Positions 37,982 through 46,414 of a stretch of 64,000 bases of DNA are shown here, one piece after another. The position numbers and the translations under genes are program-made. Position 1 is the first letter of the stretch; every line of letters begins with the position of its first letter. Origin of the DNA: Planctomycetota bacterium (GTDB lineage Bacteria > Planctomycetota > B15-G4); the NCBI GenBank assembly GCA_020638905.1, contig JACKHP010000011.1:42193-106192 (forward strand), written 5' to 3'. The notes beneath the pieces were generated by a model, which worked only from the letters and a program-made list of their open reading frames with translations, was not told the DNA's origin and searched no databases.

Positions 37982-39129
37982 AGAGGCTCATCTCACCACG
38001 ATGCGTCGTGCTGCTCGCCTTCGCCGCGCTCGCGGGCGGGTGCGCGCTCCCGCGCCGGGCCGAGGTCGCCGAGGTGCTCGACGAGATCGATCGCGCCAGG
38101 CTCGGAGAGCACCTGCGCGAGCTGTGCTCGCTCGGTCCGCGTCCGATCGAGGACGAGCGGGCGACGGCCCGCGCCGTCGCCTGGCTGCGCGGCGAGCTCG
38201 AGGCGCTCGGCCTCTCGGTGGGCGAGGAGGACGTGCCCGTGACGGTGCCGGGCAGCACGCTCACGGCCGAGCTGCGTCCCATCGAGGGCGGCGACGGGAC
38301 GTCGCAGGTCCGGTATCCCGGCTTCTACGCCCGCTACGGCGCGCGCGTGATGGAGAGCATCGCGCGCGGGTTGCGGGCCGAGGGTCGCGAGGTCCAGGGA
38401 TTCTCGCTCGCGACGGAGGGTCCCCCGACCCGCGTCACCGCGCCGAACCTGCTCGTCGAGTTCGAAGGCACGTCGGGGCGCGCCGGCGTCCTCGAGCTCT
38501 CGGCGCACTACGACTCGGTGCCGGGCGCTCCCGGCGGGTCCGACGACGGGAGCGGCGTGGCGGCGCTGCTCGAGATCGCCCGTGCGCTCGCGCGCCGTCC
38601 CCCGCCGCGCACGGTGCGGCTGTGCTTCTTCGCCGGCGAGGAGGCCGGCCTGCTGGGCAGCGCCGTGCACGTGGCGCATCTCCTCGAACGCGGCGAGGAC
38701 GAGACGCTGCTCGGCCTGCTCGACCTCGACTCGGTGGGCTGGTGCCGGCACGAGCCCAACACCCAGGACGCTCCCGCGCGCATCCCGCTCGTGACGTGGA
38801 TGCCGTCGACGGGCGACTTCGTGGCCGTGATCGGCGACTGGTCGTCGGGCGGCCTCGGCAACGCGTTCGAGGACGCGGCGGACACGTACATCCCCGAGCT
38901 GCCGTACTACAGCGCCAACCGCATCGGCGGCTGGTTCGCCGACGCGCGCCGCAGCGATCACGCACGCTACTGGGACGCAGGCATCCCCGCGATCCTGCTC
39001 ACCGACACGGGCGACTTCCGCAGCGACGCGTACCATCGCCCGGAAGACACGCCCGAGGGAGTCGACCTCGAGTTCCTCGAGGGCGTCACGCGCGCCACGC
39101 TGGCCGCCACGCTCGAGATCGCCCGCTGA
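37978..39129 (+). CDS. M28 family metallopeptidase, lipoprotein
   Basis: A 383-aa exported peptidase. The signal ends in a lipobox (LAGGC, Cys22). The catalytic domain has SAHYDSVPGAPGGSDDGSG (first zinc His and bridging Asp), FFAGEEAGLLGS (general base Glu and ligand Glu), LLDLDSVG (Asp) and a late SDHARYWDAG (His), the complete M28 set. These enzymes are aminopeptidases or glutaminyl cyclases; the substrate is not evident. The ATG overlaps the sigma-factor stop, so the two are co-translated. The gap to the convergent kinase gene is 30 bases. Confidence 0.92.
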   Translation: MKRLISPRCVVLLAFAALAGGCALPRRAEVAEVLDEIDRARLGEHLRELCSLGPRPIEDERATARAVAWLRGELEALGLSVGEEDVPVTVPGSTLTAELRPIEGGDGTSQVRYPGFYARYGARVMESIARGLRAEGREVQGFSLATEGPPTRVTAPNLLVEFEGTSGRAGVLELSAHYDSVPGAPGGSDDGSGVAALLEIARALARRPPPRTVRLCFFAGEEAGLLGSAVHVAHLLERGEDETLLGLLDLDSVGWCRHEPNTQDAPARIPLVTWMPSTGDFVAVIGDWSSGGLGNAFEDAADTYIPELPYYSANRIGGWFADARRSDHARYWDAGIPAILLTDTGDFRSDAYHRPEDTPEGVDLEFLEGVTRATLAATLEIAR

Positions 39130-39159
39130 GCGACGCGAGGCCGCTCGCGCGCCGCGTGG

Positions 39160-42100
39160 TCATGCGTCTCCTTCGCGCGCCGACGAAGCTGGCGGACCGG
39201 TGTCGCGCACGTCGAGTCCCAGGTCGGCGAGCTCGCGCAGCAGCGCCGGCAGGTCGACGCGCCGCAGCGCGCCGGCCTCGTCGAGCACGAGCAGCGCGCC
39301 GTCGTCGGCGAAGTCCACCGCGACCACGCGTCCGGGCACGAGTTCTGGATCGAGCCTCTCCTCGCCCGTCGGCAGCGCGAGCAGGCGCACGCGGCGTCCC
39401 TCGGGGACGGCCAGCCACGCGCCGTCCGGCGAGAACGCGCAGGCGACGCCTGCGCTGCCGTAGGCGCGCGGCAGCGTGCGCACGCATCGACCGTCGGCGA
39501 GGTCGAAGAGCTCGAGCAGGTTGTCGAGCGGACGCGCGCCGTCCGGTGCGCTGTCGCGCGCGTCGCCCACGGACTCGGGCGCGAACACGTGCGCCGCGAC
39601 GAACCGTCCGAGCGGATCGAACGCCGCCGACGGCACGTCGCGGAACGCGTCCTCGGGGACGCCCTGCAGCACCACCTCGCCGCCGCGCTCGAGGTCGAGC
39701 ACGACGACCCGTCCGGTGGACAGGCGTGCGGGCGGACGCGCGCCCGTGGCCGCCACCACGAGCAGCCGCGCGCCGCGCCGCTCGAGCGTGAGGAACGCCT
39801 CGCGCGTCGCGTCGGGCAACACGCGCGGCGTCCCGCCGGGGACGTCGCGCAGCGTGGCGGGCGCGCCGTCCTCGCGCTCGAGCAGGCGCACGCGTCCGTC
39901 GTCGAGCACCGCGGCGTCGAGCACCCGCGCTCCGTCCGACGCGAGGTGCGTGACCTGCGATGCGATGCCGGACGACGCCGACCCGGCGCCCTCGAGGACG
40001 ACCACGCGCTCGTCCTCGACGAGGAGCACGCGCCGTCCGTCGGCCGCCACGTGCAACCTCGCCCGCGTGTCGGCCGGCCCGTCGGGCGGGCCGACGGGGA
40101 CGCGGGCACGTTCCGTCCCGGCGAGGTCCTCGAGCACGACGGCGCAGGACGCGGCGTCCAGGCGGGCCACGCAGCGTCCGTCGGGCGTCACGGCCCACGG
40201 ACCGGGCGGTAGGCCGCACGAGACCACGAGCGCATCGGGCAAGGCGACGCGCCAGACGCGCGTCGTCCCCGCCTGGGGGTGGGACACGAGCAGCGCGCCG
40301 TCCGCCGCGAAGCCCACGCACTGGACCGCGCGTTCGTGCGCGTCGGCGACGCGCGCCAGGGTCTCGCCGGTCCCCACGTCGACGAGACGCAGCGCGCGCT
40401 CGTCGTCGACCAGCGCCAGCACGCGTCCGTCGGGATGCGGCCCGGCGGGCGCCCCGTCGGCCGTGCGCACGCCGAGCGGCACGCGCCGCGGGACGCTTAT
40501 GCCGTCGACGTCCGCGGTGGCGAGCACGTCACCGTCGTCGTCGCCGTCGCACAGCGCGAGCACCCGTCGACCCGACGCGCCGGACAGCCACGCGCGCCGC
40601 ACTCCGGACACGAACGCGCGCCGCACGCCGTCCGTCCCGCCGACTCCGTACGCGCCGCCGAACACGCGCACGGCGTCCCTCCCGTCGGGGACGAGCAGGG
40701 ACGAATCGTCGTCGGCCCAGGCCACGAACGGTTCCTCGCGCGGCGCCGCGAGCGCACGCACGAGGAGCGCGGCGCCGCTCGCCACGTCCCACACCGCGAC
40801 GCCGCCGACGTCCGCCGACCTGCCGGGACGCGGCGCGCTCACGGCGGCCAGGCGCCGTCCCTCGCGGTCGAAGGCCAGCGCCCAGCGCATCGCGCCCGCG
40901 CCCAGCGCGTCCTGCATCGGGAGCGAGACGAGCAGGCGACCGTCGTCGGCGTCCCACACGCCGATGCGTTGCAGGTCGCGATGCGGCGCGGCGAGCAGCC
41001 GACCGTCCGGGCTCAGCGCGAGCGCGTACGCGGAGGAGACGATGTTGCCGTCGTCGATGCGCGCGCGCTCGACGCCGTCGGGCACCGAGAGCGTGCGCAC
41101 ACCGAAGGTCAGGAAGTCGGGCGCCACCCAGGAGAGACCGAGCAGGTCGCCGTCGCGGGAGAGGGCGCCCGATCCGAAGGTGCTGCGCTGCAGGTCGCGC
41201 AGCAGGTCGAGGTCGGCCGAGAGCAGCGCCGCCGTGGCCGCGCGCGCGAGGTCGTCGCGCGTCGGGAGTCGCGCCGCGAGGTCCGCGGGCAGGCCGAGGC
41301 GCACGGCGCGCGACTGCCCGCCGGCCGGGACGTTGGCGCCGACGCGCTCCAGCGCCGCGCGGGCCTGTCCGACGAGGTCGAGTGCACGTGCGCGGCGCCC
41401 CGGAGGACGCAGCAGTTCGAGCAGGCTGGCCTGCTCGAGCGCGCCGGCCGCCAACCGTGCGTCCGATTCGCGTCGCGCCGCCACCTCGCGCGTGGCCAGG
41501 TCGGAGAAGCGCAGCGCGACGAGTATGGCCGCCGCCGCTCCCACGCCCAGCACGACCAGCAGCGTGGCCGGCGCCGGATTGCGGCGCATCCAGCGCGCGG
41601 CGCGCCCCGCGGGCGAGACGGCGCGCGCGTGGACCGGCTCCCCGCGCTGCACGCGCTGCAGCTCGTCCGCCAGTTCGAGCGCGCTCGCGTAGCGTCGGTG
41701 GGGAGCCTTCTCGAGCGCCTTGGCCAGCACCACCGCGAGGTCGCGCGGGACGCCGCGCACCGTCCGGCGCGGGTCGCGCGGCTCCTCGGACGCGATGCGC
41801 CGCGTGAGCAGCTCGACCGACGGCGCCTCGAACGGACGCGTCCCGGTGAGCACCTCGTGGAGCGTCACGCCCAGCGACCAGACGTCCGTGCGCGGGTCGT
41901 CGCCGCCCCTCCCCGCGAGACGCTCGGGCGACATGTACGCCACGGTCCCCACGAGCTCGCCGCTGTGCGTGAGCGTCGGGAGCGCGCTGTCGTCGGCGCG
42001 CGCGAGTCCGAAGTCGAGCAGCACGGGACGTCCGCTCTCGTGCACCACGATGTTGGCCGGCTTGACGTCGCGGTGCACCACGCCGGCCTCGTGAGCCGCG

Positions 42101-42732
42101 TGCAACGCGCGCGCCACCTGCTCGACGAGCGCCACGCGCGCGAAGAGCTCAGAACGCGGGACGCCGTCGGACGGCGTCGACGACGCGGAACGTCCTGCGT
42201 GCCAGCGCGCGATCAGCTCGGCCAGCGTCGGGCCCGGCACGGGACGCATGGCGAGGTACGCTTGTCCGTCGATCTCGCCCGCCTCGTACACGACGCACAG
42301 CCCGGGATGATCGAGGCGCGCGATGGCCTCGACCTCGCGCCGCGCGCGCGCCGGGAGTCCGCCGTCGGGTGCCAGGAATCCGGGCAGCAGCTTGAGCGCC
42401 ACGGGGCGGTCGTGACGACGGTCCTCCGCCAGCCAGACGGTGCCCTGTCCGCCCCGTCCGAGCAGCGAGCGCAGGACGTACGGCCCGAGGACTCGCGCCG
42501 CGGGAGGCGCGCCGGACGGCCCTGGCGTCCCGCCCTCGGCGTCGGCGCCGGACCCGACGTCGAGCGGCGGGTCGACGTCCCCCTCGAGCGCGTCGAGCTC
42601 CCGCGCGAGACGCTCGCGATGCCCGGGGGAGAGCGCCAGGTACTCCTCGCGCGGACGCACGGCGCCGGCGCGCGCGTCGGACGCGTAGCGCTCGAGGAAG
42701 GCCAGCACGACCCGTTCTTCCACCGGATCCAT
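39160..42732 (-). CDS. Membrane Ser/Thr protein kinase with large WD40-like sensor region
   Basis: A 1190-aa kinase. After an acidic N-terminus the PknB-type domain (about 80-360) has GRGGQGTVW, VALKLL, catalytic Asp222 in HRDVKPAN and LLDFG, so it should be active. One membrane helix lies at about 387-408. The remaining about 780 residues are repeated short units of the type ALSPDGRLLAAPHRD and VWDVASG, i.e. degenerate WD40/propeller blades predicted outside the cytoplasm. Such kinases are abundant in Planctomycetes. No sigma factor is coupled to it; the neighbours are convergent M28 and the upstream RCK protein. Ligand unknown. Confidence 0.93.
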   Translation of the reverse strand: MDPVEERVVLAFLERYASDARAGAVRPREEYLALSPGHRERLARELDALEGDVDPPLDVGSGADAEGGTPGPSGAPPAARVLGPYVLRSLLGRGGQGTVWLAEDRRHDRPVALKLLPGFLAPDGGLPARARREVEAIARLDHPGLCVVYEAGEIDGQAYLAMRPVPGPTLAELIARWHAGRSASSTPSDGVPRSELFARVALVEQVARALHAAHEAGVVHRDVKPANIVVHESGRPVLLDFGLARADDSALPTLTHSGELVGTVAYMSPERLAGRGGDDPRTDVWSLGVTLHEVLTGTRPFEAPSVELLTRRIASEEPRDPRRTVRGVPRDLAVVLAKALEKAPHRRYASALELADELQRVQRGEPVHARAVSPAGRAARWMRRNPAPATLLVVLGVGAAAAILVALRFSDLATREVAARRESDARLAAGALEQASLLELLRPPGRRARALDLVGQARAALERVGANVPAGGQSRAVRLGLPADLAARLPTRDDLARAATAALLSADLDLLRDLQRSTFGSGALSRDGDLLGLSWVAPDFLTFGVRTLSVPDGVERARIDDGNIVSSAYALALSPDGRLLAAPHRDLQRIGVWDADDGRLLVSLPMQDALGAGAMRWALAFDREGRRLAAVSAPRPGRSADVGGVAVWDVASGAALLVRALAAPREEPFVAWADDDSSLLVPDGRDAVRVFGGAYGVGGTDGVRRAFVSGVRRAWLSGASGRRVLALCDGDDDGDVLATADVDGISVPRRVPLGVRTADGAPAGPHPDGRVLALVDDERALRLVDVGTGETLARVADAHERAVQCVGFAADGALLVSHPQAGTTRVWRVALPDALVVSCGLPPGPWAVTPDGRCVARLDAASCAVVLEDLAGTERARVPVGPPDGPADTRARLHVAADGRRVLLVEDERVVVLEGAGSASSGIASQVTHLASDGARVLDAAVLDDGRVRLLEREDGAPATLRDVPGGTPRVLPDATREAFLTLERRGARLLVVAATGARPPARLSTGRVVVLDLERGGEVVLQGVPEDAFRDVPSAAFDPLGRFVAAHVFAPESVGDARDSAPDGARPLDNLLELFDLADGRCVRTLPRAYGSAGVACAFSPDGAWLAVPEGRRVRLLALPTGEERLDPELVPGRVVAVDFADDGALLVLDEAGALRRVDLPALLRELADLGLDVRDTGPPASSAREGDA

Positions 42733-42825
42733 CGGGCCATGGCACCACGCCCGGTCGGATCGGGCAAGGCGCGCCCCGCCGGACGCCGGGCTCGCCGCCT
42801 TGCGCCCGGGCGCCGGACGGCGACG

Positions 42826-43542
42826 TCAGCCGCTGAGGCCGCGCCCCATGTCGTGCAGCGCGCGCAGCTTCGCCAGGCGTCCCATGCAGACCAGCACGTC
42901 GCCGGTCTCGAAGGCCCGGTCGGGATCGGGGTTGAAGCGTGTGCTGTCGCCGGCCTTGCGCATGGCGATCACGATGATGTCGAAGCGCGCGCGCACGTCG
43001 GCCTGCTTGAGCGACTTGCCCACGAGCGTGCTGCCCTTCTCGATCGTGATCTCGCGCACGCGCACCTCGTCTTCGGTGTCGGACTCGCGCGTGAAGATGC
43101 GCATCAGGTCGACCACCGCGGGGCGCAGGAACTCGTTGCCGATCAGGCGTCCGGTCTCCTCGAACGGGTTCACGGCGCGGTCGGCGCCGGCGCGCAGGAA
43201 CTTCTCGCGCGCGTGGCTCGAGGTGTGCCGCGCGATGATGAACACGTCGGGGTTGAGCTCGCGCGCCGTCATCGTCGCGAACAGGTTGTCGCTCTCGGAC
43301 GGCAGCCCGAGGATGATGCCGCGCGCGCGCTCGATGCCCGCCTCCTGCAGCACCTCGGGGTCGAGCACGTCGCCCAGCAGGGCGGTGTGGCCGTCTTCTT
43401 CGGCCAGGCTCACGCGCTCGGTGGCTCGGTCGACGACGACCACGGGCAGCCCCTCGGCGGCCAGGTCGCGCGCCACGAACTGCCCCGTGCTGCCGTAGCC
43501 GCAGACGATGACGTGATCGTTGATCGAGATGAGCGGGCCCAT
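42826..43542 (-). CDS. Stand-alone RCK (TrkA-N / TrkA-C) protein
   Basis: A 238-aa cytoplasmic regulator. The Rossmann domain starts HVIVCGYGSTGQFVARDL, with VVVVDRATER and GDVLDPEVLQEAGIERARG, and the sequence IIARHTSSHAREKFLRAGADRAVNP is closest to the RCK domains of Kch-type potassium channels. A TrkA-C domain follows (about 155-238). The usual two-helix pore that precedes such RCK domains is missing, and the upstream DNA has no hydrophobic frame. It may regulate a channel encoded elsewhere. NAD(H) or nucleotide binding is likely from the GxGxxG motif. Confidence 0.88.
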   Translation of the reverse strand: MGPLISINDHVIVCGYGSTGQFVARDLAAEGLPVVVVDRATERVSLAEEDGHTALLGDVLDPEVLQEAGIERARGIILGLPSESDNLFATMTARELNPDVFIIARHTSSHAREKFLRAGADRAVNPFEETGRLIGNEFLRPAVVDLMRIFTRESDTEDEVRVREITIEKGSTLVGKSLKQADVRARFDIIVIAMRKAGDSTRFNPDPDRAFETGDVLVCMGRLAKLRALHDMGRGLSG

Positions 43543-43648
43543 GGGGCGTCCCCGGGAGGGTGCGCGATCGCGGCGCGCCGCGTCGGCGCACCGGACCGTC
43601 CCCCCAGTATGCCGACGGGCGCTGCCGGGGACCACAGGCGACGGACGC

Positions 43649-46270
43649 TCAGCGCGCGCGCCCCGCGAGCAGGCGCATGTCGGTGAAGCGCGTGACGCCC
43701 TGGCTGCCGAGCAGCCCGACGTCGCCGCGCAGGGCGGCCGGGGGATAGCGCAGCGCGTCGACCTGCTTGCCGCCGTCCATGATCGGCAGCGGGGTGCCGT
43801 CGATCACGACCGACACGTCGCGTCCCTTGACCGAGATGCGCAACAGCACGCCGTCGTCGCTCGTGGGATCGTACGCGGCCTTCATCGAGCCGTCGCCGTG
43901 GAACGTCCAGTCGCCGTCGAAGGCGCCGAAGTCGACGTTGTTCGTCGCGTCGCCGGTGTGCCGCAGGACGACGGCCTCGAAGCGCTCGCCCTCGGCGCCG
44001 AAGCAGATGCCCGCGATCTCCCAGTCGGGGCGCGTGCGGATGCGTGTCTCGAGCGTCCAGTCGCCGCGCACGTCGCGGTCGAGGAAGATCGTGCGGTAGA
44101 TCGAGACGCCTGAGCCCGCGTCCTTGTCGGCGCCGGCCACCTTCGAGTAGTCGCACACGAGCGCGCCGTCCTTGACGAAGAACGGGCCCTGACCGCCGGA
44201 CGACCACCAGCCCTCGAGGTCGAAGCCGTTGAACACGCGCTCCCAGCGCAGGACGGAGCGCCCCGTCTCGCGTTCGAGGCGCGTCACGAGCGCGCGCGCC
44301 GAGTCCTGGAACGGGTCGAGGTCGAGCACCGCGTGGCCGACGCGCATCGCCATGAGCGACATGTCGCGCTGGTCGTAGTCGGACGCCAGCAGCGCCATGC
44401 CGCCGACCAGGTCGCGCATCGCGTCCGCCCGGTCGGACGCCTCGGGATCGAGCGCCTTGACGAGCGCGGCGGCCTCGGCGCGACGCTTGTCGTCCTCCGG
44501 GGCTTGGTCGAGGAAGCGCCGGGCCACGAACGTCGCGCGGTCGGCGTCGTCCAGCGCCCTGGCGGCCTCGGCCAGTCCCCACAGCGCGTCGAGGTCGGAC
44601 GGGTCGACGTCGAGCGCACGCTCGTAGAAGCGCAACGAGGTGTCGTACTGCTTCTTGAGCCCCTCGATGCGTCCGCGCTTCTTGTAGTCGTCGAGGCGCG
44701 TGCTGCCGCTCTTGCGCTCGGCGTCGAGGTCGAGGATCCACTGCCTCCAGACCCTGTCGAAGTCGTCGAAGGTGGCCATGCCCGGCACCTTCAGCACGTC
44801 GAGGAAGAAGTGCTCGAAGTGCTCGATCGCGTCGCCGACCCCGCCGCGCTTGAACTCGTAGATGTAGTCGGTGAGCCGGTCGCGGAAGACGTAGGCGCCC
44901 TGCTCGTCGACGTACATGCGCAGGAAGTACACGAAGCCCCAGCGCGGCGCGTAGAACTTGGGCTCGTTCGTGTTCGCGTTCTCGCCGCCGATGATCTCGC
45001 GCGCCGAGAAGTGCTCGTCGCGGATGCGGCGCGCGAGCTCGGTCAGCCGGTCGGGCACCGGCAGGTCGCGCACGATCGAGCCGTTGGGCAGGATCTCGAT
45101 GCCCTCGAAGAGCGAGGCCACGCCCTCGTTGATGAACGACGGCGCCGAGGGCCCCACGGCCACGTGCATGAACTGGTGGCTGGCCTCGTGGAACAGCGTG
45201 CGGAACGTCGCCTTCAACGAGTTGCCGCCGCCGCCCTCGCCGTGGTCGTAGGTCATGACCTCCGAGCCGGTGAACAGGCCGCCGCTCCACTCGGGGCCGC
45301 CCGAGCGCTTCTTGTACTCGTCGTGCGTGCGGAAGATGTCGACGTCGATGGGCGGCACGGTGAGGTTGCGGCGCGTCGGGTCGGGCACCTTCGGGGGAGG
45401 GTCCTGCACGATGCCCCACACGTCGCGGTAGAACGCGTGCACCTGCTCCATGACGGCGGCGGCGCCGGCGCCGATGCGGTAGCCCGCGTTCGTCTTGACG
45501 CGGTAGTGCGGCGTCGGGAACTCGGCCACCTTGCTCCAGCTGTCGTGCGCGGCGTCGAAGGCGCGGATCCACTCCTCGTCCTTGCCGCCGGGTTGAAGGT
45601 CGGGCAGCAGCCCGGTCTTCGCCAGCCAGTCGGGACCCTCGCGCAGCACGGCCTCCATCGAGTCGAGCGCCTCCTGCGCCGCGTCGCTGCCGGCGGAGAC
45701 CGTGTCGAGCCGGCGCCTCCAGGCCCACAGGGCGTTCCCCAGGAAGCCGGCCTCGCGGTAGTCGAGCGCGCTCTGGCGCACCGCCGCGCCGAAGTCGGCG
45801 AGCAGCTCGTCGGCCCGTCCCGCGAACGGGTCGACCTGCTTCTGGCGCTCGACGAGCTTGGCCAGCGGACGCTCGAGCTTGCGCTCTCCGTCCGCGACGC
45901 GCGCCGCGGTGAGCGGGACGAGGTCGGCCAGCGCCAGCGCCTCGGAGTCGGCGTCGTCGCGGGCACGCGCCGCATCGGCCAGTCCGTTCAGCGCGTCGAG
46001 CGACACGGGATCGATCTCGAGCACCGCCAGCCAGGCGCGCTCGGCCTCCTCGTGGTCGCGCTTGCGCGTGGCGAGCTTGGCCCGCTCGGCCTGCTGCCGC
46101 ACGTAGCGGTCGAATCCGCCCTCGTCGCCTCCGAGCGGTGGCGACGCCGGGATCGCCAGGCGCGGCGCCGCGGCCGCGGGCGGCACGCAGGGTGTCGCGG
46201 ACGACGGGGCGACGGCGAGCGCGACGGCGCCGAGAGCCGTCGCGAGGCAGAGCTGCAGCGGGATCCTCAT
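43649..46270 (-). CDS. Secreted TPR gluzincin (DUF1570-like) with C-terminal DUF1080-like domain
   Basis: An 873-aa exported protein with a signal peptide (about 1-25). A TPR-like helical region (about 50-240) precedes a metallopeptidase domain of the DUF1570 type: TLFHEASHQFMH supplies His361, Glu362 and His365, and INEGVASLFEG the downstream Glu. A second TPR segment follows. The C-terminal about 200 residues (FNGFDLEGWW, then TLETRIRTRPDWEIAG) resemble DUF1080, a concanavalin-like domain of sugar-acting secreted proteins. The ATG at 46270 is preceded by TATCGT (46278-46283) ending 7 nt away and TTGGCG 17 nt further up. Substrate unknown. Confidence 0.85.
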   Translation of the reverse strand: MRIPLQLCLATALGAVALAVAPSSATPCVPPAAAAPRLAIPASPPLGGDEGGFDRYVRQQAERAKLATRKRDHEEAERAWLAVLEIDPVSLDALNGLADAARARDDADSEALALADLVPLTAARVADGERKLERPLAKLVERQKQVDPFAGRADELLADFGAAVRQSALDYREAGFLGNALWAWRRRLDTVSAGSDAAQEALDSMEAVLREGPDWLAKTGLLPDLQPGGKDEEWIRAFDAAHDSWSKVAEFPTPHYRVKTNAGYRIGAGAAAVMEQVHAFYRDVWGIVQDPPPKVPDPTRRNLTVPPIDVDIFRTHDEYKKRSGGPEWSGGLFTGSEVMTYDHGEGGGGNSLKATFRTLFHEASHQFMHVAVGPSAPSFINEGVASLFEGIEILPNGSIVRDLPVPDRLTELARRIRDEHFSAREIIGGENANTNEPKFYAPRWGFVYFLRMYVDEQGAYVFRDRLTDYIYEFKRGGVGDAIEHFEHFFLDVLKVPGMATFDDFDRVWRQWILDLDAERKSGSTRLDDYKKRGRIEGLKKQYDTSLRFYERALDVDPSDLDALWGLAEAARALDDADRATFVARRFLDQAPEDDKRRAEAAALVKALDPEASDRADAMRDLVGGMALLASDYDQRDMSLMAMRVGHAVLDLDPFQDSARALVTRLERETGRSVLRWERVFNGFDLEGWWSSGGQGPFFVKDGALVCDYSKVAGADKDAGSGVSIYRTIFLDRDVRGDWTLETRIRTRPDWEIAGICFGAEGERFEAVVLRHTGDATNNVDFGAFDGDWTFHGDGSMKAAYDPTSDDGVLLRISVKGRDVSVVIDGTPLPIMDGGKQVDALRYPPAALRGDVGLLGSQGVTRFTDMRLLAGRAR

Positions 46271-46277
46271 GCCCGCG

Positions 46278-46306
46278 ACGATACGGCCGGCGGCGCGTCG
46301 CGCCAA
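46278..46306 (-). promoter_or_regulatory. Leaderless-type promoter of the gluzincin gene
   Basis: Reading the minus strand: TTGGCG (46301-46306), a 17-nt spacer, TATCGT (46278-46283), then 7 nt and the ATG. Both boxes fit sigma-70, and initiation would fall at or next to the start codon. Confidence 0.65.
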
Positions 46307-46336
46307 GCCGGCTCGCGGAGCGTCCCACGACGGGGC

Positions 46337-46373
46337 GGAGGCCCGGCGGGCGACGCGCGCCCGCCGGGCCTCC
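46337..46373 (-). terminator. Strong hairpin terminator of the cytochrome operon
   Basis: A perfect 16-bp stem (46337-46352 with 46358-46373, GGAGGCCCGG... paired with ...CCGGGCCTCC) and a 5-nt loop. It lies 41 nt beyond the stop of the second cytochrome gene. There is no T-tract. Confidence 0.7.
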
Positions 46374-46414
46374 GGACCGTCTTCACCGATCGCCGCGCGA
46401 TCGGTGCACGAGCC

